Assembly: GCA_963731125.1 (NCBI GenBank) | Contig: CAVSVP010000009.1 | Coordinates: forward strand, 682,001 to 746,000 | From: CAVSVP01 sp963731125 | GTDB taxonomy: Bacteria; Pseudomonadota; Gammaproteobacteria; Competibacterales; Competibacteraceae | DNA length: 64,000 nucleotides | Reading direction: 5' to 3' | In this document: piece by piece, positions 39,746-49,619 of the stretch | Layout of the letters: each line of letters begins with the position of its first letter | Position numbering within the stretch: position 1 is the stretch's first letter | Notes under the pieces: generated by a model | Databases searched by the model: none | Told to the model about the DNA's origin: nothing | The model's input: only the letters and a program-made list of their open reading frames with translations | Made by a program: the position numbers and the translations under genes

Positions 39746-40148
39746 CGATTTGGGCTCACTCATCAAAAACCCCATATACATCGGTAAGGTACAGCGGGCA
39801 CTGGGTGGGCGTGTCGTGTGTCTTATCATTCGGTATAGCAAAGTTGGTGGTCGAAAGGTTGCCAGTCATCACAAATCGATCTATTTGTCAATGCGTAAGT
39901 TCTATTCTATTATAAAAATTTCTATTACAAAAAATGCATGACCCCACAAGCAACGTAAAAAAACCATATCCTTGCCAAGGGGGGCATCCATCAGGGCTCG
40001 CAAAAACTGGTTAACAGCAGACCAAAAAATCGAAAGCCAAAAACCGGGGAAAGTTTCAGAGTCAATTTAGACACCCTAAGCTCAAACATCCCTGTTAGCG
40101 TAAAAAGCAACTATCTTGTTTGAGTCTCCGTTTAGGGGGGACTGAGGT

Positions 40149-41642
40149 CATATCTTTACCCATAACTCCGTTTGAAACGGTCCAAGGGGGGCTGACAAGA
40201 GTTTGCTGAGCTGTTGAAATAGCCGTTTTGTAGCATGTCCGGAGTCCAGCGACCGATGAGTAGTATAGCCGAAGAACTGAATACGATTGATTTAGGCGAC
40301 CAACGGTTGAACCGCCGGTCGCGGCGGGTACTGGAGAAGCTGTACGCCAAGCCTGAGGCGAGTATTCCAGCGGCTTGTGGAGGTTGGCCGGAAACCAAAG
40401 CGGCCTATCGGCTGTTCGACCAGGAAGGGGTCACGGGGCAACAGATTCTAGAGCCGCATTATCAGGCCAGCGCCGAGCGGATGGCGGCCCACCCGGTGGT
40501 CTTGTGCATCCAGGACACAACGGAGCTGGATGATACGGGTAAGTCCATCGAAGGGATGGGGCCGTTGAATTATGAAAATCGCCAGGGGCTGTATATTCAC
40601 CCCACGGTAGCGGTGACCCCGGAGCGATTGTGTTTAGGCGTGTTGGACGCCTGGAATTGGGCGCGCAAGCCCGGTAGTCTGGGCACCTCGGGCGGCGCGC
40701 ATCGCCCCATTGAGGAAAAGGAGAGTATCCGCTGGCTCGAGGGCTATCAGCGGGTCAACGAGCAGGCGGCGGCATTACCGGAGACCCAGTTAGTGTATGT
40801 GGCCGATCGGGAAGGGGATATTGACGAGCTGTTCGCCGCGGGCCAAACAGCCCGTGCTCAGGGCCAGCCCAGTGCTGATTGGCTGGTGCGAGGCCAGCAC
40901 GATCGCTGTGTCGGCGAGGGAGAAAAGCGCAAAGCGGCGGTGCACGCCGCGCCCGTGCTGACACAGATCGAATTCGACCTGCCCAGTCGTCAAGGCGGGA
41001 AAGCCCGCCACGTTCACCAACCACTGAAAGTCGCCCAGGTGCGCTTGAAACCGCCTTATCGAGTGGGTCATCAGCTGGAGCCGGTCACCGTCACCGTCCT
41101 GTTGGCCGAGGAACTCGATCCACCGCGCGGGCAAGAGCCACTGAGGTGGTTACTGCTGACCAATCGCTCGGTCGCCACTGCCGAGCAGGCCGCCGAACTC
41201 TTGTCATGGTACTTATGTCGCTGGCAGATAGAGCTTTTTTTCAAGATTTTAAAATCCGGCTGCAAGGTCGAAGAGCTTCAACTAGAAACCCTAGAACGGC
41301 TGGAACCGGCCTTGGCCTTGTACCTGATCATCGCTTGGCGGGTGTTGTATCTCACCAGGCTCGGGCGGACCTGTCCCGAACTGCCCTGTGATGCGGTCTT
41401 TACCGAAGACGAATGGCACACCGTCTACCTCGTCACGCATCGCCAGCCACCCCCGGACACGCCGCCCTCACTGAACGAGATGGTGCGGATGGTGGCCAGT
41501 TTCGGCGGCTTTCTCAACCGCAAGGGCGAGGGTTTTCCCGGGGCTGAAACCCTCTGGATCGGTCTCACCCGCTGCCATGACTTCGTTATTGCCATGCAAG
41601 CCCAGCGCGCCGCGCTCAATCCGAGTTATGGGTAAGGGTATG
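40149..41642 (+). mobile_element. IS4-family element, IS50 (Tn5) group
   Basis: Termini catatctttacccataact (40149) and tatgggtaagggtatg (ending 41642) are inverted with two mismatches. The 9-bp gactgaggt is duplicated at 40140-40148 and 41643-41651, the length typical of the IS50 group. The upstream gap 39911-40139 holds no gene. Confidence 0.9.
40235..41635 (+). CDS. IS50/Tn5-type transposase
   Basis: The 466-residue protein follows the Tn5 transposase layout: LGDQRLNRRSRRVLEKLYAK at the N-terminal DNA-binding region, VVLCIQDTTELDDTGK (first Asp), LVYVADREGDIDELFA (second Asp) and WYLCRWQIELFFKILKSGCK (YREK-type Glu), followed by the ELQLETLERLEPALALYLIIAWR C-terminal segment. The frame is intact. 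Confidence 0.93.
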   Translation: MSGVQRPMSSIAEELNTIDLGDQRLNRRSRRVLEKLYAKPEASIPAACGGWPETKAAYRLFDQEGVTGQQILEPHYQASAERMAAHPVVLCIQDTTELDDTGKSIEGMGPLNYENRQGLYIHPTVAVTPERLCLGVLDAWNWARKPGSLGTSGGAHRPIEEKESIRWLEGYQRVNEQAAALPETQLVYVADREGDIDELFAAGQTARAQGQPSADWLVRGQHDRCVGEGEKRKAAVHAAPVLTQIEFDLPSRQGGKARHVHQPLKVAQVRLKPPYRVGHQLEPVTVTVLLAEELDPPRGQEPLRWLLLTNRSVATAEQAAELLSWYLCRWQIELFFKILKSGCKVEELQLETLERLEPALALYLIIAWRVLYLTRLGRTCPELPCDAVFTEDEWHTVYLVTHRQPPPDTPPSLNEMVRMVASFGGFLNRKGEGFPGAETLWIGLTRCHDFVIAMQAQRAALNPSYG

Positions 41643-41668
41643 GACTGAGGTAGCCAGAAAGGCGTGGC

Positions 41669-41744
41669 AGAAATCCACCGAAACCAGTGGGAGATTTACA
41701 CCGCAATGCAAGGAAGAAATCCGCCGGAACCAGAGGAAGATTTA
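41669..41744. repeat. Pair of imperfect 30-bp direct repeats
   Basis: agaaatccaccgaaaccag (41669) and agaaatccgccggaaccag (41715) head 30-bp copies separated by 16 bp, both ending agattta. They resemble the spaced binding-site arrays at IS21 ends but no IS21 gene is near, so this may be the relic of an element end. The rest of 41652-41848 is empty. Confidence 0.6.
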
Positions 41745-41848
41745 TGGCGGAATTAATGGAAGGAATTGCCTGAATATCAAGATAGCATGACTGGTTTGTG
41801 CAGTATCTTTCAAATAGTATTTGCTACAGACTACTGTATACGTCGTGA

Positions 41849-41970
41849 ATAAGTGACTTGCAATCTGCTGCCATAGCAAAGTGAGGGGACAACCGCGGGA
41901 TGGAAGAGTTTTCCCTTGCTTCTTTCTGACGTACCCAATAGGTCTTTTTTGGGAAGGTAATTCACGCCAC
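41849..41970 (-). repeat. Dispersed ~125-bp repeat, second copy
   Basis: The reverse complement aligns with 14890-15020, including ttatgtggcgtgaattacc and a conserved LCGxNxLP reading frame. No terminal repeats or duplication could be found. The gap 41971-42137 holds the 3' flank of the duplicated glycosidase block. Confidence 0.6.
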
Positions 41971-42137
41971 ATAATGCCATGGCATAGGGCGATCGCCCTT
42001 CTCGCACGGTGATCCGCCAAAAAATCACCCTATGCCATGGTGGCTTAACCACATTCCCCAAACTTTACACATTCCCCAAACTTTAGCTGTGTCCCCAATG
42101 GTGCCTACATGGGCACCCCTTACAGGTCGCTAACTTT

Positions 42138-43903
42138 CTATGGGCATTGTGTTACGCATTTTGCAAAGGAAGTCGGACAGGCGGTTTTAGTGGCACCCTT
42201 GTATTTAGTAACAACCGGCAAGACATAATTTGTTAAATAATTGGGACGCTTATCCTGAGAGTTGTAAAAAGCTGCGTTCCAACTCAGGAAATTGGCACCC
42301 AAATCGTTCACGGCAAACCGATAAATCAATTCTTCCGTTTCCTCGGGAAGGAGGCCACCTGTTTCTACTTGTGGAAAGATAGCAATCTTTCCTTTCATTT
42401 TCCTGAACGTGTCATAAACGTAATACTGGCTGTGAGGATAAGCTCTAGGAGTTATTACTCCGCTTCCGCCTATCTTCGCAAGTTCCTCTGCAATCCGGGT
42501 GAGGCGAGGTTCGCCTCCTCTAATAAAATTCATGCCTGTAAGAACAATCGTGTTCGGGAAGGCTTTTTTAACCTCTACAGCCTTCCGAACCAGTTCTCTT
42601 TCATACGCCTCGGGGGAGTAACCGGCCGCCTTTTCTCTGTCTATTGCCATGGCCGACTCTCCACTTCCTATCGTAATGGCAGCTACCGTGGGATTGCCGT
42701 TATATTTCGCACCTAATGCTTGATACAAGGCAATGACCCGATCTGTGACTGCAGGATCCCATAAGCGAATAATGCTTCCTTCTCTCATGGGTTCTACACC
42801 TCCGTGATACCGGGAGTCGGTTCTTAGATAGGCTGGAGCATCCGCATCCGTACAGCCATGAAAACAACGGTCCATGATTCTCATGGCAATTCGCTTACCG
42901 TAGGGCTCAATCCACTTAATGTATTTATCGATAACAGAAAAATCGTATTGGTTTTTTGCCTTTTCAAGATTTTTCCACTTTACCATCAGGATAAGACCCT
43001 GCGTATATGGGTTCTCAAGAAACAATATGTCTTCGGCATATAATGATTTCTCTTCAGCATTTTTTCTCAGATAATGCCCTGGATACCATTTAACTCCATC
43101 TTTTGTGGTTTGCAATTGACCCGCAGCGTCTTCGCAGACGAGCCGATTAGTGCTTGTCTGAAGCATCGTTATCTCAACGCTGGCTTTAGAAGCATTTCCA
43201 TTCACGTCAGTGATCTTATATGTCAAGGAATCCTTGTCAAAGTTATTAGTGCGAGGTCTATAGGAAATAGTATTATTGTATGCTACCCATGAATCAGCAT
43301 GGGCGGGCCTACTTACAATGGTAAGGGTCACCGGTTCAATATAGCTGTCATTCTTTAGGACATCGATACTAATCTTTGAATTTGTGTTAGTAGCAATGAT
43401 GTCATTGACGGCAATTAGCTTATTATTATCGGTTCCACTATTTTCGGTAGTATTAGTGCCTGTCTGAAGCATCGTTATCTCAACGCTGGCCATAGAAGCA
43501 TTCCATGTACGTCAGTGATCTTATATATCAAGGAATCTTGGCCAAAGTTATTAGTGCGAGGTCTATAGGAAATAGTATTATTGTATGCTACCCATGAATC
43601 AGCATGGGCGGGCCTACTTACAATGGTAAGGGTCACCGGTTCAATATAGCTGTCATTCTTTAGGACATCGATACTAATCTTTGAATTTGTGTTAGTAGCA
43701 ATGGTATCATTGACGGCAATTAGCTTATTATTCTCGTTGGTTGATGCCGGATAAGCTTCTGTTGCCGAAAATAGCAGCAAAAACGCAAGTATAACTAATA
43801 ACAGATGAGGTATGGACTGTTTATGACGGGCTGTCCATTGCCGTACAAGGAGATCATTAAAAACTATCCGTGGAAAATAATCATAGTTTGAAAATAGAAC
43901 CAT
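42138..43903 (-). pseudogene. Second copy of the cadherin-like/glycosidase-like secreted protein, frameshifted
   Basis: From ATG 43903 (GGAG 9 bases upstream) the protein has its own signal peptide (SIPHLLLVILAFLLLFSATEAYPAS), unlike copy 1. It has two tandem cadherin-like domains, a roughly 300-bp repeat within the gene, then the same barrel domain as 35849-37342. Near 43500 a T is missing (gcattccatg against gcatttccatg in copy 1), which ends the first frame after KITDVHG and MLLWPALR. Restoring it gives about 588 residues. The last 200 residues are nearly identical to copy 1, the middle is more diverged (YAEDILFLENPYTQGL against WGNDILFLENPYTEGL). Confidence 0.78.
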
Positions 43904-44790
43904 TAGAGCAACTCCATTGCTAATTAAGTTCCAAGAAAATTAGAAAAATAAACTAAAAAAGCTAAATTTCAAAAATTTTATATTGAGAAATTCAAAAACA
44001 AATGGAGTTAAACCAAGGTGTTCAGAATGATAAGATTTCTAACCGCTCCCACCTTAGTTCTTAATTCATTTGGTTTTTTGACAGTGAGCAATGCTTGCCA
44101 GGATGACGGCCTTGTTAAGCATGGTTATTTTTTCCTTCTTTCGTCGTCCCTTTTCTCTCCTATTCGTCTATGTTTAATGCAAGATAGGTTGGGTTTTTAG
44201 ATTGTCAAAAGAATATAAGTTTAGCATCCTTGCTATTCTGAAATAGAATTTGCAAAAGATGTAGCTACCTTTTTATAGTTTTTATTCTTTCAGAGATAAA
44301 ATACAACTTCAATACTAGCATTATTCAAGCCAACTCGTTTTAAAAACACAACCCAAAAACACCTACAATAAATTTAGTAATAACAGTTATGCCATTGTAT
44401 TTATTAATATTATTTTCTAAAAATATCCACAAGAATAAATTATGTCCATACTATCCAAAAATAGAGATATAGTGCCGATAAATGATGCTTTCTTGTCAAA
44501 AAATTTAAATTATTGACAAAAAAAGTCACATCTCTAAATCCGTAAGACTGGAAACAACGTTTCATGCTGCTGAAGCGACATACCAAATAGCCCAACAACA
44601 GTTGCAGGGTCGGCCAGCTTATCAAAATACGATGACAGTGAACAGAATGCCTTGTATTTTAAAAATGATTAAATATCAAACAGTTGATTTTTCACTGACA
44701 GAGTCGGTTTTAGCGGAAAGACACAATTATGCCGCGAAAGTAAATCGCACAAATATGGAAATCGTACAAGTTATATATTTGCTAACTACC
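43904..44790. other. AT-rich 887-bp stretch without a supported gene
   Basis: Only short open frames occur (for example 44018-44200 plus and 44440-44625 minus); none has a recognisable motif or a good ribosome site. The region separates the second glycosidase-like gene from the glycosyltransferase remnant and may hold promoters in both directions. I see no inverted repeats or IS termini. Confidence 0.5.
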
Positions 44791-45187
44791 TTACCCAGGT
44801 TCAGACTCCTGGAAACTGGCAACACTCCGCGCAGGTACACGATAAACGGCGCTCACGCCGTCCAATCCTTGATACACGCGATAGGGGCGCAAGTCGTCGA
44901 TTAGTCTTACGATTTCAGGGCTCAAATTATGTAACTGGCGTCGCATGACCCAGCCGGACGTGATAATCCATAGAGTGTTCTCGCGATTAGTTATCAAATC
45001 CTCAAGGGTTTTTGCGTCGGAAACAACCCGCGACCCGAGATACATTTCGCGCCATCCCTCTTTATCGCGAGAGGAGGCGCTTTCATATCTGGAAGATCGC
45101 AGCCAGTAATCCACTCTACCGACATAGAAATAACTCGTCATCCAGTCCATTGTCAGAATCAAATCTTCCGGTGCCGCATGAGATTTG
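44791..45187 (-). pseudogene. C-terminal soluble domain of a GT39-like membrane glycosyltransferase
   Basis: The frame encodes about 130 residues: DLILTMDWMTSYFYVGRVDYWLRSS, DIYxGxRVVSDAKTLEDLI-type sequence, TLWIITSGWVMRRQ and GVSAVYRVPA. This resembles the periplasmic tail of ArnT/GT39-like mannosyltransferases found in exopolysaccharide clusters. The ATG at 45201 lies in the IS1 terminal repeat, so the first four codons are IS sequence and the membrane domain is gone. It is not found on the other side of the IS1 stack, so more than a simple insertion happened. Confidence 0.6.
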
Positions 45188-45240
45188 GTAGTGATGTCCA
45201 TGTAATGCTCGCGCTACACTGTTGCTCTTGTTAGGTTGTA

Positions 45241-46353
45241 AGTAGTCGGCCATAAGTATTTTAACAAAAGCAAAAATGAGGTAACCTTATTCTATTTTAG
45301 AGTCCCATTGTTGTGATAGGCCACTGATGCTATTGGTAACCCCCCTGAGCGAGCCCGAGAAGGTGACGCTACAAGAGATGCACCAACACCACCCGTTTCA
45401 TTGGACACGGATGCGCGCGCATGCGATTTTGCTGAGTGCGTCGGGTTATCGGGTTCAAGCGATCGCGGCGATCTATGGGGTGTGTCGCCAGACGGTCTCA
45501 AGTTGGCTGAAAGCGTGGGCACGTCGGGGGTTAGTGGGGTTACTGGATCAAGCGCGCAGTGGTCGGCCGCGCAAACTCAGCGCCGCGGAAGCAGCGCAGG
45601 TGCTGGCGTGGCTGGAAGCGGAGCCGCGCTCCATCAAGCGGGTGCTGGCGGCGTTAGAGAAGCGCGGCGGGCGCCAGGTCAGTAGGAAGACGATGAAACG
45701 GTTGTGCCAACGGGCGGGGCTGGTGTGGAAGCGGGTGCGACAATCGCTCAAAGACAAGCGCGATCCCCAGGCGTTTGCCGCTTCGGTGGAACGGCTTGCC
45801 GAGCTGATTGAGCGCGAGGCGAGCGGGGCGATTGAGCGGTATTATTTTGACGAGTCCGGCTTTACCCTCGTCCCGGCGATGGCTTACGCGTGGCAACCCC
45901 GCGGCGAGACGATCGAGTTACCGGCGTCCCATAGCCAGCGGCTCCATGTGCTCGGGTTTATGAATCGGGCCAGTGACATGCATTCTTATGTCTTTGAAGG
46001 CACCATCGACACTGCGGTCGTGATCGCCTGCTTTGATGAATTTGCCAAGACCCGAGAAAAACCCACCGTCGTGGTACTCGATAATGCCTCGCTCCATACC
46101 AGCGAAGCGTTTGAGGCAAATCGGGAACGTTGGCACGCTACCGGTCTGCAGCTAGAATTTCTCGCCCCGTATTCACCGGAATTAAATTTGATCGAAATCT
46201 TATGGCGCAAGATCAAATATGAATGGCTGCCCTTCTCGGCCTATGAATCCTTTTCCAGCCTCAGAGATGAGCTCTTTAAGATCCTGAGAGACATCGGCAC
46301 TGAATACCAGATCGCATTCTCATAAAATGTTAAAATACTTGTGATCGATTACT
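45241..46353 (+). mobile_element. IS630-family element, copy 3, short right end
   Basis: Left end identical to copy 1 with TA at 45239-45240. The right end is gatcgattact at 46353 followed by TA 46354-46355. Copies 1 and 2 continue another 27 bp to a second terminal-repeat version; here that outer version is absent. Joining the flanks restores the IS1 gene in frame (CHYNLTRATV), so this is a true insertion boundary and not a truncation. Confidence 0.92.
45327..46325 (+). CDS. IS630-family transposase (copy 3)
   Basis: The 332-residue protein is all but identical to copy 1 and carries the same DDE motifs (YYFDESGF, VVLDNASLH, PELNLIEILWR). With an intact left end and gene it is a good candidate for the most recently mobile copy. 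The element's own left region (45241-45326) is uninterrupted, unlike copy 1. Confidence 0.93.
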   Translation: MLLVTPLSEPEKVTLQEMHQHHPFHWTRMRAHAILLSASGYRVQAIAAIYGVCRQTVSSWLKAWARRGLVGLLDQARSGRPRKLSAAEAAQVLAWLEAEPRSIKRVLAALEKRGGRQVSRKTMKRLCQRAGLVWKRVRQSLKDKRDPQAFAASVERLAELIEREASGAIERYYFDESGFTLVPAMAYAWQPRGETIELPASHSQRLHVLGFMNRASDMHSYVFEGTIDTAVVIACFDEFAKTREKPTVVVLDNASLHTSEAFEANRERWHATGLQLEFLAPYSPELNLIEILWRKIKYEWLPFSAYESFSSLRDELFKILRDIGTEYQIAFS

Positions 46354-47062
46354 TAGTGGCATATGAAAAGCTTGATGGCACCGACATGATTGGCTAGCTT
46401 CTTGGAAAACGACAACGCACTGCGTACCAGGCGCGAAACGCGCTGTCGCAGCGGGTTGTTGAATCGCTCGATGTGATTGGTTCTGCGCGCCAGTTTGTTG
46501 ACCGCTTTGTGCTGCGCCTTGGGAATCACGCCTTCGTAGACGACATATTGATCCGTGTAAAACGTCGCGTTCTGACGATAGACTTTCGGAATCTTCGACC
46601 ACAATTGCCTGGCGCTCTTGTGGCTGCGATCCCCCACGTGAAAGGCAATGATTTGACGGCTCTTGACGTCCATGGCGAGCCAAATCCACTAGACATTATC
46701 GGGAATAGTGTATACTGAGAGTTTGCTACTTGACGAGCGGTATCGCGATGCTCAACTACGCCTATTTGAAAGACCACCCCCGCGAGTTCTTAGCGGCGAC
46801 GAGCCTGACGCTGGCCGAGTTTATGGTGCTCTTGCCGGTGTTTGAGCGGATTTACGAGACGCTGTACCCGCCGCACCTGACGATGGAAGGTCAGACGCGG
46901 CGGCGCCGCGCGGGTGGTGGAGCGAAAGGGGGACTGGCGCGAGGGGAAGACAAGCTGCTATTTATCCCGAATTATTCATAAAACAGGCGAACCTTGTTTA
47001 ACCTATTAATATAATAGGTGTTTGGCTAAAAACGCTTCGGAGAAGCTAAACGAGGAACGCCC

Positions 47063-48460
47063 ATGTCTCATTCTACACCAGAATCTCTGCGTTTTCCTCC
47101 CGTGGCGGGCTTGACGATCCGCGGTGAGTTTGATGGCGGACCGATGTCGACGGATATCGGTCCGCTGCTGTTGCGGGAGGTGGACCGGCAAGTGGGTCTG
47201 ACGGAGCGCTTGGCCCAAGCGATCGAAGATCGCCGGCATCCGTCCTACGTCAACCATCCGCTGGCAGATCTGCTGGCACAGCGGATTTACCAAATTGCCT
47301 GTGGCTATGAAGACGCCAATGACGCCAATGCGTGACGTCACGATCCGCTGTTTCAGTTGGGCTTGGAGCGTGATCCGCTGAGCGAGGCGGTGGCGCTGGC
47401 CAGTGCCTCGACCTTTTCGCGCCTGGAGAACAGCGTCAGCAATAAGGATCTGTATCGGGTGGCAACCGCGTTCGTGGAAGGCTTCCTGGCCCGCTATGCC
47501 AGGCCACCGGAGCTGATCGTGCTGGACTTGGATCACGCCGCGGACCCAACCCACGGCAACCAGGAATTGAGCACGTATAACGGGTATTAGGGTCAGCATT
47601 GCTACCTGCCGCTGTTCGTGGTTGAGGGGCTGTCGGGGAAATTCATCACCGCGGTGCTGCGCCCAGGCAAACGCCCCACGGGAGCAGAGAATGCCAGCCT
47701 GGTGAAACGCATCGTCAAGCGGTTGCGTGAGCACTGGCCCGAGACCCCCATCGTGCTGCGCGGGGATAGCCATTTTGCCAACCCGGAGCTGATGGCGTTA
47801 AGGTTGGCGGACCCGCTGCTCGATTTTGTCTTTGGCATGGCGGGCAACCGGGCCTTGTCACCGTTGGCCGAACCAGCTCTGGCACGGGCACGGGCGCTGC
47901 ATCAATGGCGTTGCACCACTGCCCAGCGCATTGCCAATCCGCCCCCTGCGCATACCCGCGGGGATGAAGAGCTCGACTACGCGGCCGCATCCTGGCCGCC
48001 GCGGTTTCGGGTGCTGGTCAAAGCGGAGATCACCAGCCAGGGGGAGAACCCGCGCTTTGTGGTGACCTCGTTGGAGCGACCCACGCCCGAGAGCGTTTAC
48101 CGCACGGTCTACTGTGCGCGCGGCCAGGATGAAAACTATATCAAACACCTCAAGCAGGATCTGTGCAGTGACCGCACCTCCGCTCATCACTTCCGCGCCA
48201 ACACCCTACGGTTGTACTTCGCCTGCGGCGCCGATGTGCTGCATCACGCCCTGCGCAGCGAAACCCTGCGCGGTACCGAGCTGGCCCAAGCCCAGCCCGC
48301 CACCGTGATCCGCAAATTGTTCAAATTGGCCGTGCGGGTCATCCGCTACCAAGACCGTATCAAGCTCCAGCTCCCCAGTGCCTGTCCGGTGCAACCGCTG
48401 CTCAAGCAGGTGACCGAAATCCTCTATCGGCTGCCCAAACCAGCCTGGAATACCGGCTAA
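47063..48460 (+). pseudogene. IS1380-family transposase with two in-frame stops
   Basis: A single frame runs from ATG 47063 to 48460 with TGA at 47333-47335 (ANA-stop-RHDPLFQLGLE) and TAG at 47588-47590 (YNGY-stop-GQHCYLPLF). Restored, it is 465 residues with IVLDLDHAADPTHGNQ (first Asp), IVLRGDSHFANPELMA (second) and a Glu/Asp region near ARGQDENYIKHLKQDL, the IS1380 pattern. Both stops are simple substitutions, so this copy is long inactive. 48461-48678 is its 3' untranslated part and has no gene. Confidence 0.88.
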
Positions 48461-48797
48461 CCGCGCCCGCGGTGCTTCAGCGTGATTGCGCTTCTGCCCG
48501 CACCCTGCCGGGAGAACGGCGCTCGCCTGACGCTCAGAAAAGGTGCCAAAATGCAACCATCGGCCCCACCGACCAGCACTTTTGAACGGTTGCCAACCGC
48601 AACAAGGCGAGATATTCGCATGTTAATTCCAGATAAAACTAAAGCTAATAGGGGACTGACAGGACTTTTGCCGATTTAGTAGAGTCGACGACTGGCGCGG
48701 TAGCCGTAGGTAACGGGGCTTTGCTGTGACCGACCACTTTCGTGCCATGCCGGTGTCTCAATCCGTTTCATAGCGCCGTTTCCAGTCGCCGCTCGTC

Positions 48798-48830
48798 GAA
48801 CCGAACGTGCGCTATTCACGCATTCGGCTC
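48798..48830 (-). ncRNA. Group II intron domain V
   Basis: The minus strand reads GAGCCGAATGCGTG...CGCACGTTCGGTTC over 33 nt, pairing GAGCCGAA with TTCGGTTC and closing on a GUGAAUA-type loop. This is the catalytic heart of the intron. It is one base shorter than the usual 34. It lies just after the reverse transcriptase stop, as expected. Confidence 0.85.
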
Positions 48831-49430
48831 TCGGACAAGGTATTACGCGTTCGCCCACGGGAAGTTCTGTGTCCGCTGGCAAAGTCGGACGAGTCCCAAC
48901 TCATCCAGGTACTCGTTGGGATAGCGTGTGGTTCCCTGACCACGTTGCTTGTGCTTTCGACATAACCACTGACGCAGCCGATGGCGGGTATGAGTATCCA
49001 CCGCCTGGTAGGCTTTGCTGACTGGCCCCAGGCAAAAGTAGCTGGCCCAACCCGTCAGCATCCGGTTGAGTTGCTTGACCTGCGTATCGGCATCCACCAG
49101 CAGCCGTCGGCGACTGGTTTTGTCACTGACGGCTTGACAAATGCGCTGGACACTCATCTTCGCCGGACGGGTGCCAAGATAGGCCCGTCCGGTCTTGGGT
49201 GAGTAACAACGCCCGATGGTATAGCCCAGAAACGCCACCTGTCCTTGCGGTATTCGACACACCGTGTCTTGTCCTCGTTCACCGTCAGCTTGAGCTTTGT
49301 CATCATGGCCCGCATTGCCCTCATCGCCTGCTCTGCGCTGCCTTTACAGCAGATCACATAATCGTCGGCGTAATTCACAATGTGTGCCCCAAAGGGCCGT
49401 TCAAAACCCAGTGTTTTCCACCCCAGTGCA

Positions 49431-49543
49431 TATTCCGGGGCAATTCGGCCACTGATTCCAACATAAACCGGCCATTCATTCCAATCGAATCCGGCCACTG
49501 ATTCCAGGCCAAACCGGCCACCGGTTCCAAGCGATTCCGGCCA
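49431..49543. repeat. Left-end array of five ~23-bp IstA-type sites
   Basis: Five head-to-tail units of 22-23 bp, each with the shape (t)gattcca...ccggccac, for example tgattccaacataaaccgg and tgattccaggccaaaccgg. They are inverted relative to the array at the right end. In IS21 such terminal repeats bind the IstA transposase. Confidence 0.8.
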
Positions 49544-49619
49544 CCCTGGTAGGTGGCATAGGCGAAGTGGGATAACCCAAGTTACCCTGCACCTTTTTTC
49601 ATTGCGAAAAGAGGTGCCT

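Larger units (their letters stand above)
37915..39781 (-). pseudogene. IS701-like DDE transposase interrupted by IS1
   Basis: The main open frame (37915-38853) covers all but the first about 22 residues; these lie beyond the IS1 at 39746-39781 and read MYMGFLMSEPKS. Removing the IS1 and one copy of its duplication restores a single frame of about 335 residues, homologous end to end with the copy at 61635-62633. Motifs: LSVDDSTLDKPYSRHMDLV, FITGDSWYSSASNL, and QHWHIEQYHRLIKQVCHIE. The family label (IS701 or IS4-like) is approximate. Confidence 0.85.
37909..39905 (-). mobile_element. IS701-like element, copy 1, interrupted by IS1
   Basis: Inverted termini taggacttacgcattgac at 37909 and the complement ending 39905, with one mismatch. 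The 5-bp ttcta is duplicated at 37904-37908 and 39906-39910. Own length is about 1.13 kb after removing the nested IS1. It inserted at the outer edge of the IS5-like derivative. Confidence 0.88.

Noticed and set aside
44018..44200. Small open frame with a hydrophobic start
   Set aside because: No ribosome site or homology pattern, and it lies in AT-rich sequence where such frames arise by chance.
46353..46673. Independent small gene
   Set aside because: It is the middle block of the IS1 transposase interrupted on both sides.
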